A stretch of DNA of 64,000 bases from assembly GCF_001280005.1 (NCBI RefSeq), contig NZ_LGDW01000016.1, positions 37,170 through 101,169 of the forward strand. Reading direction: 5' to 3'. The notes under the pieces were generated by a model. It had not been told where the DNA came from, did not search any database, and was given only the letters and a program-made list of their open reading frames with translations. Of the stretch, positions 42,040 to 50,616 are shown one piece after another. The DNA is from Streptomyces sp. NRRL WC-3618. Lineage in GTDB: Bacteria > Actinomycetota > Actinomycetes > Streptomycetales > Streptomycetaceae. How positions within the stretch are numbered: position 1 is the stretch's first letter; every line of letters starts with the position of its first letter. The position numbers were made by a program, and so were the translations under genes.

Positions 42040-43737
42040 CTAGTCCTCGGGGAGTTCGACGGGCGCGATCTCGTCGTACACGTCACCGGGGCCGGGGTTG
42101 GTCGGGTCGGTGGTTCCGCCGAACTGGTGCATGACACCCCAGACCGCGTTCAGCGCGGTCTGGACGGCGCCCTCGGCCCAGCCCGCCGTCCAGGAGATGT
42201 CGTCGCCTGCGAGGAACAGGCCCCGCTTGTCAGCGGGCAGCCGGTCCTGCATGAAGTGCGTGAACAGGCGCCGCTGGTAGCGGTAGTGACCGGGCAGGTT
42301 GGCCTTGAACGCCCCCATGAAGTAGGGCTCGTTCTCCCAGGACACGGTGACCGGGCTGCCGATGACGTGTTGACGGATGTCGACCTTCGGATAGATCTCG
42401 CCGAGCGACTTCAGCATGACCTCCATCCGCTCGTTCGCGGACAGCGGCAGCCATTTGAGGCTGTCGTCGCACCAGGTGTACGAGAGACAGATGACGGCGG
42501 GCTTGTCCGGACCGTCGTCGAGGAGGTAAGTCCCGCGCGTCATACGGTCGGTGAGGGTCATCGACATGACGTCCCGACCGGTGCTCTCGTCCTTGTCGAG
42601 CCAGAACGGCCGGTCGACGGGCACGAAGAGCTTGCTGGACTCCATGTAGTGGGTGCGCTCGATGGCGGTCCAGTGGTCGATCGGGAAGAGCGAGTCGCCG
42701 CAGTCGATCTTCGAGAGCAGCATCCAGGACTGGGCGGTGAAGACCGCCGCCGGGTACGTACGGATGTCGCCGCCCGCGTCGGTGACGGTGATCCGGTTGC
42801 CGGCCGTCCGGTGCAGACGCGTCACGGCAGGGCGAGGTACGCCGTTCACGTGGAGGGCGGCGAGGGAGGTCCCGTACGGCCAGTGGACGATCTTGCCGGG
42901 CTCGCGTTCCCAGAGCCGTAGCGGCAGTTGCTGGCTGCCGCCCACGATGCCCCGGTGATGGTCGTCGGCCTCGGTGTAGACGACCCGCAGGATCTCCAGG
43001 ATCGAGTTGGGGAAGTCGGTGTCCCAGCCGCCCGTCCCGAAGCCGACCTGGCCGAAGATCTCGCGGTGCCGGAACGACTTGAACGCGTCGGAGTCGCAGA
43101 GGAAGCCGTAGAAGGTCTGGTTGTCGAGCTTCTCGACGAGCCGGGCCCAGGTCTCGCGGATGCGCGGGACGTCGCGCTCGCGCAGGGCCCGGTTCATGTC
43201 GGAGAAGTCGGCGCCCTCTTCGAGGCAGGTGTTCCAGGCCTGGGCGACATCCCGGTAGACCTGCGGCAGGTCGTCGACCGTCTCCGCGTAGTGCGACTCG
43301 CCCTTGAGGTCGACGACGGTCGAAGGGGTGCACTGGGCAAGGGGGTTGGGGAACGGCCGGGTCTCCAGGTCCACCAGGTCGATGTAGTGCTGGAGCGCGG
43401 TGGAGGAGGGCGGGAAGCGCATCGCGCCCATCTCGGCGGTGAGGGCGGGGTCGCAGCCGTCGAACCCGACGGTCCGCAGCCGCCCGCCGATCTGATCGGC
43501 CTCGTACACGACCGGCTTGAGGCCCATCTTCATCAGCTCGTACGCGGCGACGATCCCCGACAGCCCGCCGCCGATGACGGCGACCTCGGTGCCGTGCTCG
43601 GTCGCGGGAACCTGCCCGAGGCCGGCCGGGTGGGCGAGGAAGTCGTCGTAGGCGTAGGGGAAGTCCGGCCCGAACATGGTGATCGGCGGCTGCTGCGCGT
43701 CGGCGTGCTGGACGGCGGTGGGCACCGTGGACGTCAT
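42040..43737 (-). CDS. davB: flavin monoamine oxidase family, lysine 2-monooxygenase-like (DavB)
   Basis: This 565-residue flavoprotein has the FAD motif VAVIGGGLSGIVAAYELMKMGLKPVVYEA (about 52-80), GGRLRT, EMGAMRFPPSSTALQHYID, FGQVGFGTGGWDTDFPNSILEI and the C-terminal FLAGDDISWTAGWAEGAVQTALNAVWG. The N-terminal ITMFGPDFPYAYDDFLAHPAGLG and overall pattern closely follow Pseudomonas lysine 2-monooxygenase, which converts lysine to 5-aminovaleramide with CO2 release. The next gene upstream encodes the matching amidase, supporting the reading. Other amino acids (for example tryptophan) remain possible. Confidence 0.88.
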   Translation of the reverse strand: MTSTVPTAVQHADAQQPPITMFGPDFPYAYDDFLAHPAGLGQVPATEHGTEVAVIGGGLSGIVAAYELMKMGLKPVVYEADQIGGRLRTVGFDGCDPALTAEMGAMRFPPSSTALQHYIDLVDLETRPFPNPLAQCTPSTVVDLKGESHYAETVDDLPQVYRDVAQAWNTCLEEGADFSDMNRALRERDVPRIRETWARLVEKLDNQTFYGFLCDSDAFKSFRHREIFGQVGFGTGGWDTDFPNSILEILRVVYTEADDHHRGIVGGSQQLPLRLWEREPGKIVHWPYGTSLAALHVNGVPRPAVTRLHRTAGNRITVTDAGGDIRTYPAAVFTAQSWMLLSKIDCGDSLFPIDHWTAIERTHYMESSKLFVPVDRPFWLDKDESTGRDVMSMTLTDRMTRGTYLLDDGPDKPAVICLSYTWCDDSLKWLPLSANERMEVMLKSLGEIYPKVDIRQHVIGSPVTVSWENEPYFMGAFKANLPGHYRYQRRLFTHFMQDRLPADKRGLFLAGDDISWTAGWAEGAVQTALNAVWGVMHQFGGTTDPTNPGPGDVYDEIAPVELPED

Positions 43738-43796
43738 GGGGTACGGACTCCTTGCGGGGTGATGCAGGTGAAGGGGGTACGGATCTCAGGGGTGCG

Positions 43797-44585
43797 TCAG
43801 ACGAGGGAGCCGTACAGGCCGGGACGGCGGTCCTGGAGATACGGGTTGGCCTCGCGGGAGGCGGCGAGGAGCACGGGGTCGACATCGGCGAGGAGGAGTT
43901 CCGTACCGCGGCCGGCCCGGGAGCGGGCGACTCCGTCGGGTCCGGCGAGCGTGGAGAGCCCGACGAAGTCGAACTCCCCTTCCTGGCCTACCCGGTTGAC
44001 GTAGGCGACGTACAGCTGGTTCTCGAAGGCCCGCACCGGTACGACGGATTCGGCCACGAACTGGAAAGGGTGCATCTGCGCCGTCGGGACCAGCAGGAGG
44101 TCGGTGCCGGCGAGGGCGTGGGCGCGGACGTTCTCCGGGAACTCGACGTCGTAACAGATCATCAGGCCGACCCGCAGGCCGCCCAGTTCGGCCTGTACGA
44201 CCTGCTGCTCGCCCGGTGTGAAGTGGTCGCGCTCGAAGTCGCCGAAGAGGTGGGTCTTGCGGTAGTTGGCGAGGCGGTCGCCGTCGGCCGAGACGATCTG
44301 CGCGGAGTTGAAGACCTGGTCGCCGGCCCGCTCGGGGTAGCCGTAGGCGACAGCGAGGCCGTGCCGGGTGGCGATCTCGGCGACCGCGTCGGCGCAGGCG
44401 CCGTCGGCGGGATCGGCGAGGCGGCGGACGCCGTCACCGATCGCGTACCCCGTGAGGAACATCTCCGGCGCGACCAGCAGCCCGGCGCCCGCGGCGGCGG
44501 CGCGGTCCGCTGCCTCGTCGAGCGCCTTGAGGTTCCCGGCGAGCGAGCCGGGGAGGCCGGAGCTCTGGAGCAGGGCGGTGCGCAT
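43797..44585 (-). CDS. davA: nitrilase-superfamily amidase, 5-aminovaleramidase-like (DavA)
   Basis: This 262-residue protein has the nitrilase-superfamily triad Glu41 (APEMFLTGY), Lys110 (NYRKTHLFGDFERD) and Cys144 (LMICYDVEFPENVR). The sequence around each residue closely matches Pseudomonas DavA, which hydrolyses 5-aminovaleramide to 5-aminovalerate. It precedes davB on the same strand by 59 bp. Together the two would turn lysine into 5-aminovalerate. The later enzymes (DavT, DavD) are not in the window. Confidence 0.88.
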   Translation of the reverse strand: MRTALLQSSGLPGSLAGNLKALDEAADRAAAAGAGLLVAPEMFLTGYAIGDGVRRLADPADGACADAVAEIATRHGLAVAYGYPERAGDQVFNSAQIVSADGDRLANYRKTHLFGDFERDHFTPGEQQVVQAELGGLRVGLMICYDVEFPENVRAHALAGTDLLLVPTAQMHPFQFVAESVVPVRAFENQLYVAYVNRVGQEGEFDFVGLSTLAGPDGVARSRAGRGTELLLADVDPVLLAASREANPYLQDRRPGLYGSLV

Positions 44586-44740
44586 GCGGGGTCCTCGCGG
44601 GGGCTGAAGAGGGGGTGGGAGCCAGATAGACGGTACGGGCGGTGGCCGCGCCGGACAAGGAGGAGCCGTTGCGCGCGGGTGAACGATTCGTTGCGTGAAC
44701 CGGGGTCCGGCCGACGATTCATTGTTCTCGCCCCCGCCGC

Positions 44741-44775
44741 CCCTTCCCGTCCCTTCCCGTCCCGTCCCGTCCCGT
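44741..44775. repeat. pentanucleotide tandem repeat
   Basis: Seven consecutive 5-bp units of the form CCC(T/G)T, the last four being exact CCCGT. It lies in the non-coding gap upstream of davA and could vary in copy number by slippage. Confidence 0.8.
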
Positions 44776-44896
44776 CCTCGGGGGCGCTGCCCCCGAACCC
44801 CCGCTCCTCAAATGCCGGAGGGGCTGAATTTCAGCCCCTCCGGCGTTTGAGGACGAGCGCGTTCAGCGCGAAGGGGGGCTGGGGGGCGCAGCCCCC
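44770..44896. repeat. dispersed intergenic repeat, family A, inverted pair
   Basis: Two copies of the family A element face each other. The right half has CTCCGGCGTTTGAGGACGAG, as at 14083-14149 on the other strand; the left half is its inverted, slightly diverged copy (CTCCTCAAATGCCGGAGG). Both continue into G-rich or C-rich ends. Confidence 0.8.
44805..44853. terminator. very long hairpin, probable bidirectional terminator
   Basis: Arms of 24 bases (44805-44828 and 44830-44853) are complementary apart from one T-G pair, around a single central T. It is formed by the inverted pair of family A repeats, 83 bases past the stop of the HAD-EEP gene. A second stem, GGGGGCT with AGCCCCC (44874-44896), lies beside it. 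Confidence 0.85.
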
Positions 44897-44935
44897 AGGG
44901 ATGGGACAGGTAAGGGCGGCGGGGGCGAGGAAGAA

Positions 44936-46471
44936 CTAGCTCAGCCCGAACGTCGTCAGTACCGCCGCATGGTCCGAAGGCCAGGCGTTCCCCGCCACCG
45001 AGGGCCACATCCGCCCCCCACCACTCACCACCGTGCGTGAATCCAGCACCCTCAGCCCCCTCCCCCCATACAGCACGAAGTCGATCCGGTCCTGCGGCTC
45101 CGCCCGCCCGCTCCCGTCCTCGTGCTCGGCATGAACCGGCGACCAGGTATGACCGGGCTCACGGACCGGATCCGGATGCGCCTGCCGGTACGAGTCCCGC
45201 AGCCCGGCCTCCTCCGCAGCCTTCGTCACCGGCCACTCCACCCCCGGCCAGTCCAGATGCGACGGCGTGTTGAAGTCCCCGACGAGCACGACGGGCGCGG
45301 AGTCGGCAGCGGTGGCGGCGGCGGCGGCGGAATCCGCAACGCGCCGCAGGACCTCCCGCATCTGCTCCAGCCGCCCGCCCTCCTTGGCGATCACCTCGGC
45401 GACCGGAAGCCCGTCGAAGTGGACCTCGTAGGGCCCGTACGGCGCGCAGTCGAGGTGGGCACTCCAGACGTCGACCTGCGGCCCCGCGTCCAGCCGGATC
45501 CGTACCCCGGTCGCCCCGTAGAAGCCGACGTCCGGGTCACCGAGGCGGGCGGTGATCGGGTACCGGCTGATGACGCCCAGGTTCGGGCCCGCCTGGTGGT
45601 GGTGCCAGCCGAGCGCCTCGGCCAGTTCCCGGGCGGAGGTGCCGTCGGTCTCCTGGAGGCCGACGACGTCGGCGCCCGTCTCGGCGATCACCTTGAGCTG
45701 CTTCGCACGGTGGTCGTCGACCTTCGTGCCGCCCAGCCACAGGTTCCAGCTCATCACCCGGAGCCGGAGTTCAGGGGTGACCATGGCTCCGAGCCCCGCC
45801 ACGGTGACCCCGGCCAGGCTGGGCAGGACCGTCCGGCCGGGCGCCGCCTCGATCGGGGCGAGCGACGGCACGGCGAGGACCGCGCAGCCCGCGGCCTCGG
45901 CCGAGGTGACGCCGGTCAGGGTGTCCTCGACGGCCACGCAGGCGTCCGGGTCGACGCCCAACGCGTGGCAGGCGGCGAGGTAGGGATCGGGGGCGGGCTT
46001 GGTGTGCTCGGTGTCGTCGGCGGTGACGGAGACCGCGAAACGGGAGGCGCCGAGCGCTTCGAGCACGGTGTCGGCGACGGCCCGGGGAGAGGCGGTCACC
46101 AGGGCGGTGGGTACGCCGGCCTCGGCGAGCGCGTCGAGCAGCTCAAGGGCGCCGGGGCGGGGCACGATGCCGGTGCGGACGCGGGCCGCGAACTCCTGGT
46201 GCAGTTCGGCGGCGAGCCGTCCGCTGTCCGCTCCCGTGGCGGTGGCCAGCCAGTCGGCGGTGTGCTCGACGGGCCTGCCGAGCACCTCCGGCTGGTCCGC
46301 CTCGGTCAGCGGCCGTCCGGCGACCTGCTCCACCGCCTCCCACCACAGCCACTCGGTGTCGACGAGCGTGCCGTCCATGTCGAACAGAACTGCTTGCAGA
46401 GGGAGTTGGGATATACGGGGAGGGTGGGGAGTGTCGGAGTCGTGGCGGGTGTTGGGGACGTGGGGGGACAC
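44936..46471 (-). CDS. HAD phosphatase fused to an EEP-family phosphodiesterase
   Basis: This 511-residue fusion has an N-terminal HAD domain of the beta-phosphoglucomutase type (about 23-225; nucleophile Asp31 and Asp33 in LFDMDGTLVDTE, TASPRAVADTVLEALG, TKPAPDPYLAAC, VEDTLTGV) and a C-terminal endonuclease/exonuclease/phosphatase domain (about 235-511; MSWNLWLGG, VVGLQETDG, WSAHLDC, LVGDFNTPSHLDW, WPSDHAAVL). No signal peptide is seen. The GTG at 46471 follows GAGAGAGA. It is the last gene of an ABC import operon, 20 bases after the ATPase gene, so it probably cleaves an imported phosphoester. Exact substrate unknown. Confidence 0.88.
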   Translation of the reverse strand: MSPHVPNTRHDSDTPHPPRISQLPLQAVLFDMDGTLVDTEWLWWEAVEQVAGRPLTEADQPEVLGRPVEHTADWLATATGADSGRLAAELHQEFAARVRTGIVPRPGALELLDALAEAGVPTALVTASPRAVADTVLEALGASRFAVSVTADDTEHTKPAPDPYLAACHALGVDPDACVAVEDTLTGVTSAEAAGCAVLAVPSLAPIEAAPGRTVLPSLAGVTVAGLGAMVTPELRLRVMSWNLWLGGTKVDDHRAKQLKVIAETGADVVGLQETDGTSARELAEALGWHHHQAGPNLGVISRYPITARLGDPDVGFYGATGVRIRLDAGPQVDVWSAHLDCAPYGPYEVHFDGLPVAEVIAKEGGRLEQMREVLRRVADSAAAAATAADSAPVVLVGDFNTPSHLDWPGVEWPVTKAAEEAGLRDSYRQAHPDPVREPGHTWSPVHAEHEDGSGRAEPQDRIDFVLYGGRGLRVLDSRTVVSGGGRMWPSVAGNAWPSDHAAVLTTFGLS

Positions 46472-46490
46472 GATTCTCTCTCTCAGGGAT

Positions 46491-47549
46491 TCACGAACGG
46501 TTCGCGCGCTCGGCCACCAGCACCGGCCGATCCGGCAGCGACACGCGCACGGCGGCACCCGCGCCCAGTGTGGCCGCCTCGTGCGCGGGCAGGTCGGCCT
46601 TCACCTCGGTGCCGTCGCCCAGCCGTACGCTGATCCGGGTGACCGCGCCGAGGAACGCCGTGGCCACGACGCGCGCGCCACCCGCCGCGTCGGCGCCGAC
46701 CCGGACCGCCTCGGGCCGGACCAACACGTCGACCTCGGTGGCAGCGGGCGCCTCGCCGTCGACCGGGAGCCGCTGCCCGAGCACCTCGACCGAGCCGCCG
46801 GACAGGCGCCCCGGGATCCGGCTCATCGTGCCGACGAACTCGGCGACGAACGCGGTGGCGGGCCTGCCGTACAACTCGGCGGGGGCAGCGCACTGTTCGA
46901 GTCGCCCGGACCGCATCACGGCGACCCGGTCGGACATGGACAGGGCTTCCTCCTGATCGTGCGTCACGAACAGGGTGGTGATGCCGAGTTCCTGCTGCAA
47001 CCGGCGTATCTCCTCGCGGAGCGTCAGCCGTACCTTGGCGTCGAGCGCCGACAGCGGTTCGTCCAGGAGCAGTACGCGTGGACGCAGGGCGAGTGCGCGG
47101 GCCAGTGCGACGCGCTGCTGCTGGCCGCCGGAGAGCTGGTGCGGAAACCGCTCGCCCTTGTCGGCGAGGCCCACGAGTTCCAGCAACTCGGCTGCGCGGG
47201 CGCGCCGTTCGGACGTACGCACCTTGCGCATCCGCAGTCCGAAGGCCACGTTGTCGAGGGCGCTGAGGTGCGGGAAGAGGCTGTACGACTGGAAGACCAT
47301 CCCGGCGTCCCGGCGGTGGGCCGGCACCTGGGTGACGTCCGCTCCGTCGACCAACACCTCACCGGAGTCGGGGTGTTCGAACCCGGCGAGCATGCGCAGC
47401 GCGGTGGTCTTGCCGCAGCCGGACGGGCCGAGCAGCGCGAGCAGCTCCCCCGGCCGCACGTCGAGGTCAAGTCCGTCGAGGGCGACGGTCGGGCCGAACT
47501 CCCGGCGCAGTCCCCGGAATTCGACGGTGGCGGCCTTGTCGAGCGTCAT
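46491..47549 (-). CDS. ABC transporter ATP-binding protein (MalK/PotA type)
   Basis: This 352-residue ATPase has Walker A GPSGCGKTT (41-49), the signature LSGGQ (139-143), Walker B LLLDEP (160-165) and a C-terminal TOBE/OB domain, as in importers for iron, thiosulfate, polyamines, phosphonates and the like. It energises the two permeases upstream. The ATG at 47549 has AAGGG nine bases ahead; the ATG at 47558 overlaps the permease stop but has no spaced ribosome site. The HAD-EEP gene follows after 20 bases. Confidence 0.93.
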   Translation of the reverse strand: MTLDKAATVEFRGLRREFGPTVALDGLDLDVRPGELLALLGPSGCGKTTALRMLAGFEHPDSGEVLVDGADVTQVPAHRRDAGMVFQSYSLFPHLSALDNVAFGLRMRKVRTSERRARAAELLELVGLADKGERFPHQLSGGQQQRVALARALALRPRVLLLDEPLSALDAKVRLTLREEIRRLQQELGITTLFVTHDQEEALSMSDRVAVMRSGRLEQCAAPAELYGRPATAFVAEFVGTMSRIPGRLSGGSVEVLGQRLPVDGEAPAATEVDVLVRPEAVRVGADAAGGARVVATAFLGAVTRISVRLGDGTEVKADLPAHEAATLGAGAAVRVSLPDRPVLVAERANRS

Positions 47550-47554
47550 GTGGT

Positions 47555-48370
47555 TCATCCCTTGGCGGCGGCGGTTCGGGAACGCCCGCCGAGCCCAGCG
47601 AGCGCGAGGAGGAGGGCCCAGGTGACGAGCAGGCTGAGCACGGAGACGGCGACGGAGAGCTGGGCCTGCGAGCCACCGATGTTGTAGATCCACACGGCGA
47701 ACGGCTGGAAGCCGAGCAGCCTGGCCACCGTGAACTCGCCCAGCACCAAGGCCAGAGTGAGGAAGGAGGCGTTGAGCAGCGCCCCGCGCAGGTTGGGCAG
47801 TACGGCCGTCACCAGCGCCTGTACCGGGCTCGCGCCGCAGCTGCGGGCGGCCTCCACCAGGGTGCGGACGTCGACCGCGCGCAGCCCCGCGTCCAGCGCC
47901 CGGTGGACGAAGGGCAGCGCCATCACGACGTACGCGAGGACCAGGACGACGGGGAAGTCAGGGTTCTGGATGGCGACGAAGGTCTGGAACAGGGGCGTCC
48001 GGGAGAGGTGTTCGGGGCCCCACTTGAGGACGGTCGAGATCCCGGCGACGAACGCGATCGGCGGTACCACCAGCGGCAGCGAGCAGATCACCTCGACGAC
48101 CGGCCGCAGCCGGGGTGCGCCGAGCCGCAGGGCGACCATCGCGGGCACCATGAGCAGCAGGACCACGGCGATGGTGGCGGCGGCCAGTTCGAGGGAGAGC
48201 ACCAGGCCGGACAGGAAGCCGTCGGCGCCGAGGATCTGGCCGTACGCGGCGAAGGTGACGCCCTCGCCCGGTACATCCACGGTGAAGATCACGGAGGCGG
48301 CGAGCGGGACGAGGAAGTACACCCCGGCGCCGGTCAGGACCACCCAGCGCCACAGGTTCAGGCGAGCCAT
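47555..48370 (-). CDS. ABC transporter permease, second subunit
   Basis: This 271-residue protein has six membrane segments and the importer EAA-type loop (VDVRTLVEAARSCGASPVQALVTAVLPNLRGAL). It resembles PotC/PhnV-type permeases. The ATG at 48370 overlaps the end of the first permease gene by 13 bases. It forms the channel with the first permease and is driven by the following ATPase. Substrate discussed under the solute-binding protein. Confidence 0.9.
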   Translation of the reverse strand: MARLNLWRWVVLTGAGVYFLVPLAASVIFTVDVPGEGVTFAAYGQILGADGFLSGLVLSLELAAATIAVVLLLMVPAMVALRLGAPRLRPVVEVICSLPLVVPPIAFVAGISTVLKWGPEHLSRTPLFQTFVAIQNPDFPVVLVLAYVVMALPFVHRALDAGLRAVDVRTLVEAARSCGASPVQALVTAVLPNLRGALLNASFLTLALVLGEFTVARLLGFQPFAVWIYNIGGSQAQLSVAVSVLSLLVTWALLLALAGLGGRSRTAAAKG

Positions 48371-49254
48371 CGCGCGCTCCTCCGTTGCAGGGGCAGGTAC
48401 ACGGCCATGACGAGGCCGGCGATCAGGACCATGTCGAGGCTGAGGGCGAGTGCCACGTTCTCCTGGCCGACGAGCACGTTGCCGGAGATGGCGTCGGCGA
48501 TCTGGAGGGTGACCAGCGGGATCGAACTGCCCACCATGGCTGCGGCGGTGGCGTACGCGGCGAAGGCGCTGCCGAAGAGGAGCACGAACCCGCCGAGCAG
48601 CGAGGGCAGCAGCACGGGCAGGGCGACGTGCCGCCAGTACTGGGCGTTGGTGGCACCGTTGTTCAGGGCGGCCTCGCGCCACTGGGACCGCAGGCCGTCG
48701 AGCGCGGGTGTGATCGTGAGGACCATCAGCGGAATCAGGAAGTAGAGGTAGACGATCACCAGGCCCCAGAAGCTGTACAGACTCCAGCCCTTGTCCGTCA
48801 GACCCAGGTGCCGTGTCAGCACACCGGAGTTGCCGAGGGTGGCGACGAAGGCGAAGGCCAGCGGCACCCCGCCGAAGTTGGCGAGCACCCCGGAGGCGGT
48901 GAGCACCGCCTCGCGCAGCGCCCGGAAGCGGGAGGAGACCACGGCCTGGGCGAGCAGCAGTCCGAGGACGGTCGCGATGAGCGCCGACACGGCGGACAGC
49001 TTGACGCTGCCGAGCAGGGCGGTGAGATACGCGCCCTGGAGGGAGCCGGTCAGATTGGCCGTGGTGTACGAAGTGGCGCCGGTGGCCTGGTCCTTGACGG
49101 TGAAGGCGCCGTTCAGCATGGCCAGGGCGGGCACCCCGAAGGCGACCACGACGAAGGCGAGCAGCGGCAGTACGGCGAGCCAGCCGGGGGCGCGACGCCG
49201 CCGCTTCGGGGCAGCGGCGGGCGTCACGTCGACCCGGGTGAGGGTGGCGGTCAT
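48358..49254 (-). CDS. ABC transporter permease, first subunit
   Basis: This 298-residue protein has about six membrane segments and an EAA-type loop (LRSQWREAALNNGATNAQYWRHVALPVLLPSLLGG). It belongs to the PotB/PhnU-like permeases. The ATG at 49254 overlaps the stop of the solute-binding protein gene as ATGA. The N-terminus carries a basic KRRRRAPG stretch before the first membrane helix. Confidence 0.9.
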   Translation of the reverse strand: MTATLTRVDVTPAAAPKRRRRAPGWLAVLPLLAFVVVAFGVPALAMLNGAFTVKDQATGATSYTTANLTGSLQGAYLTALLGSVKLSAVSALIATVLGLLLAQAVVSSRFRALREAVLTASGVLANFGGVPLAFAFVATLGNSGVLTRHLGLTDKGWSLYSFWGLVIVYLYFLIPLMVLTITPALDGLRSQWREAALNNGATNAQYWRHVALPVLLPSLLGGFVLLFGSAFAAYATAAAMVGSSIPLVTLQIADAISGNVLVGQENVALALSLDMVLIAGLVMAVYLPLQRRSARWLA

Positions 49255-50405
49255 CCGGAGACGGCCTTGCCCCAGCCCTCGGCCAGCCCGGTCTTGGCCT
49301 TGTCCTGCTGGGCCTCGGTCGGGAAGGAGGGCGTGCCCTCGACCGGCGGGAGCGCGGCGGCGGCGGTCTTGTCGAGGGTGCCGGCCTTCTCCATGGCGGT
49401 CATGAGGACCGGCCGGGCGAAGCCCTTGAGCCAGAGGTTCTGGCCCTCGGCGCTGTAGAGGTACTCCTGCCACAGCCGGGCGACCGCCGGGTGCGGGGCG
49501 TCCTTGTTGATGGCCTGGGAGTAGTACTGGGAGAACTTGCCGTCGCCGGGCACCGCCACCTGCCAGTCGAGCCCCTTCGCCTTGAACTCCTCGGCGTATC
49601 CCGCGTTGAGGTAGTCCCAGTCGATGCTGATCGGCGTCTCGCCCTTCTCCACGGTGGCCGGGGTCGACTCGACGGGCGTGTAGTTGCCGTTCTTCCTCAG
49701 CTTGGCGAAGAAGTCGAGGCCGGGCTGGATGTCGTCGAACGAACCGCCGTTCGCCAGCGAGGCCGCCCACACTCCGGCGAACGCCGAACCCGACTTGGTC
49801 GGGTTGCCGTTGAGCGCGACCTGGCCCTTGTACTGCGGCTTGAGCAGGTCGGCGAAGGTCTTCGGGCAGGTCTTCACGCGCTTGGCGTCGCAGCCGATGG
49901 AGATGTAGCCGCCGTAGTCGTTGTACCAGCGGGCCTGTGCGTCCTTCTGGCCCGAGGGAATGTCGCCGAACGAGGTCACCTTGTACGGCGCGAGCAGCCC
50001 CTGCTGTGCGGCGCTGACCGCGAAGGAGCTGCCCAGGTCGAGAACGTCCGGGGCGCGGTCCTGGCCCTTGCGCGAAGTGACGGCGTTGATCTCGTCCTGG
50101 CTCGCGCCGTCGGGGCTCTCCACCGCGATCTGGATGCCGTACTTCTTCTTGAAGCCGTCGATCAGCGCGCCGTAGTTCGCCCAGTCCCGCGGCAGGGCTA
50201 TGGCGTTGAGCTTGCCTTCCTTCTTGGCCGCCTTCACCAGCGCGTCCATGCCGCCGAGATCGGCCGCGGAGGTCGCGGTGGTGGCGCTCTTGCCGTTCGC
50301 GGTGGTCGACTCTTCGGGGGCGGCGCCGCAGGCGCTCAGGGCGAGGGCTGCTACGGCGGCGAGAGCGGCGCCGCGGACGGCGGTTCTCGGCAGGGAGGGG
50401 GTCAC
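49251..50405 (-). CDS. ABC transporter solute-binding lipoprotein (family 1)
   Basis: This 384-residue protein has a lipoprotein signal with the lipobox LSAC (ALALSACGAAPEE), followed by a family 1 binding fold (KAAKKEGKLNAIALPRDWANYGALIDGFKKKYGIQIAVESPDGASQDEINAV, DVLDLGSSFAVSAAQQGLLAPYKV, PISIDWDYLNAGY). The fold is shared by 2-aminoethylphosphonate, iron and polyamine binders. It faces a GntR-UTRA regulator and shares an operon with a phosphoesterase fusion, so an organophosphorus ligand is likely. The GTG at 50405 is chosen for its GGAGAG site. Confidence 0.9.
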   Translation of the reverse strand: MTPSLPRTAVRGAALAAVAALALSACGAAPEESTTANGKSATTATSAADLGGMDALVKAAKKEGKLNAIALPRDWANYGALIDGFKKKYGIQIAVESPDGASQDEINAVTSRKGQDRAPDVLDLGSSFAVSAAQQGLLAPYKVTSFGDIPSGQKDAQARWYNDYGGYISIGCDAKRVKTCPKTFADLLKPQYKGQVALNGNPTKSGSAFAGVWAASLANGGSFDDIQPGLDFFAKLRKNGNYTPVESTPATVEKGETPISIDWDYLNAGYAEEFKAKGLDWQVAVPGDGKFSQYYSQAINKDAPHPAVARLWQEYLYSAEGQNLWLKGFARPVLMTAMEKAGTLDKTAAAALPPVEGTPSFPTEAQQDKAKTGLAEGWGKAVSG

Positions 50406-50446
50406 TGTCTCTCCAGGGGTACGCACGAGGGTGAGGTAGTGCGGAG

Positions 50447-50464
50447 AACTTGTCTGAACAAGTT
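50447..50464. promoter_or_regulatory. 18-bp palindrome, probable GntR-UTRA operator
   Basis: AACTTGT-CTGA-ACAAGTT is a perfect inverted repeat, 42 bases upstream of the solute-binding protein start and within the divergent gap. It is AT-rich and of the size bound by HutC/PhnF-type GntR regulators. Confidence 0.7.
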
Positions 50465-50550
50465 GACTTCAGTACGCCTTCCGGTGGTATCGCCCTCGTG
50501 AACACTGGCGAAACCCTGGCCACCGATTTCCTGCACAGTCTCGCTGCCCG

Positions 50551-50597
50551 TGAACCGGTCTCGGATGTCGATTAGGCTGGTCACGCTGTGCACAGCG
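50551..50597 (+). promoter_or_regulatory. probable gntR promoter with overlapping palindrome
   Basis: TGAACC (50551-50556) and TAGGCT (50573-50578) are 16 bases apart. A perfect 14-bp palindrome CGCTGTGCACAGCG follows at 50584-50597, at the expected transcription start, which suggests autoregulation or a 5' hairpin. Confidence 0.5.
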
Positions 50598-50616
50598 ACG
50601 AACCCGGAGGGGAAGC

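Larger units (their letters stand above)
44586..44935. other. 350-bp geneless stretch with repeats
   Basis: This gap lies between two minus-strand genes. It holds a pentanucleotide run, an inverted pair of family A repeats and two strong hairpins, all listed separately. The davA promoter should lie near 44590-44730. No gene is visible. Confidence 0.6.

Noticed and set aside
44741..44775. CRISPR-like array
   Set aside because: The units are 5 bp with no spacers; it is a simple tandem repeat. No CRISPR array or cas gene was seen in the window.
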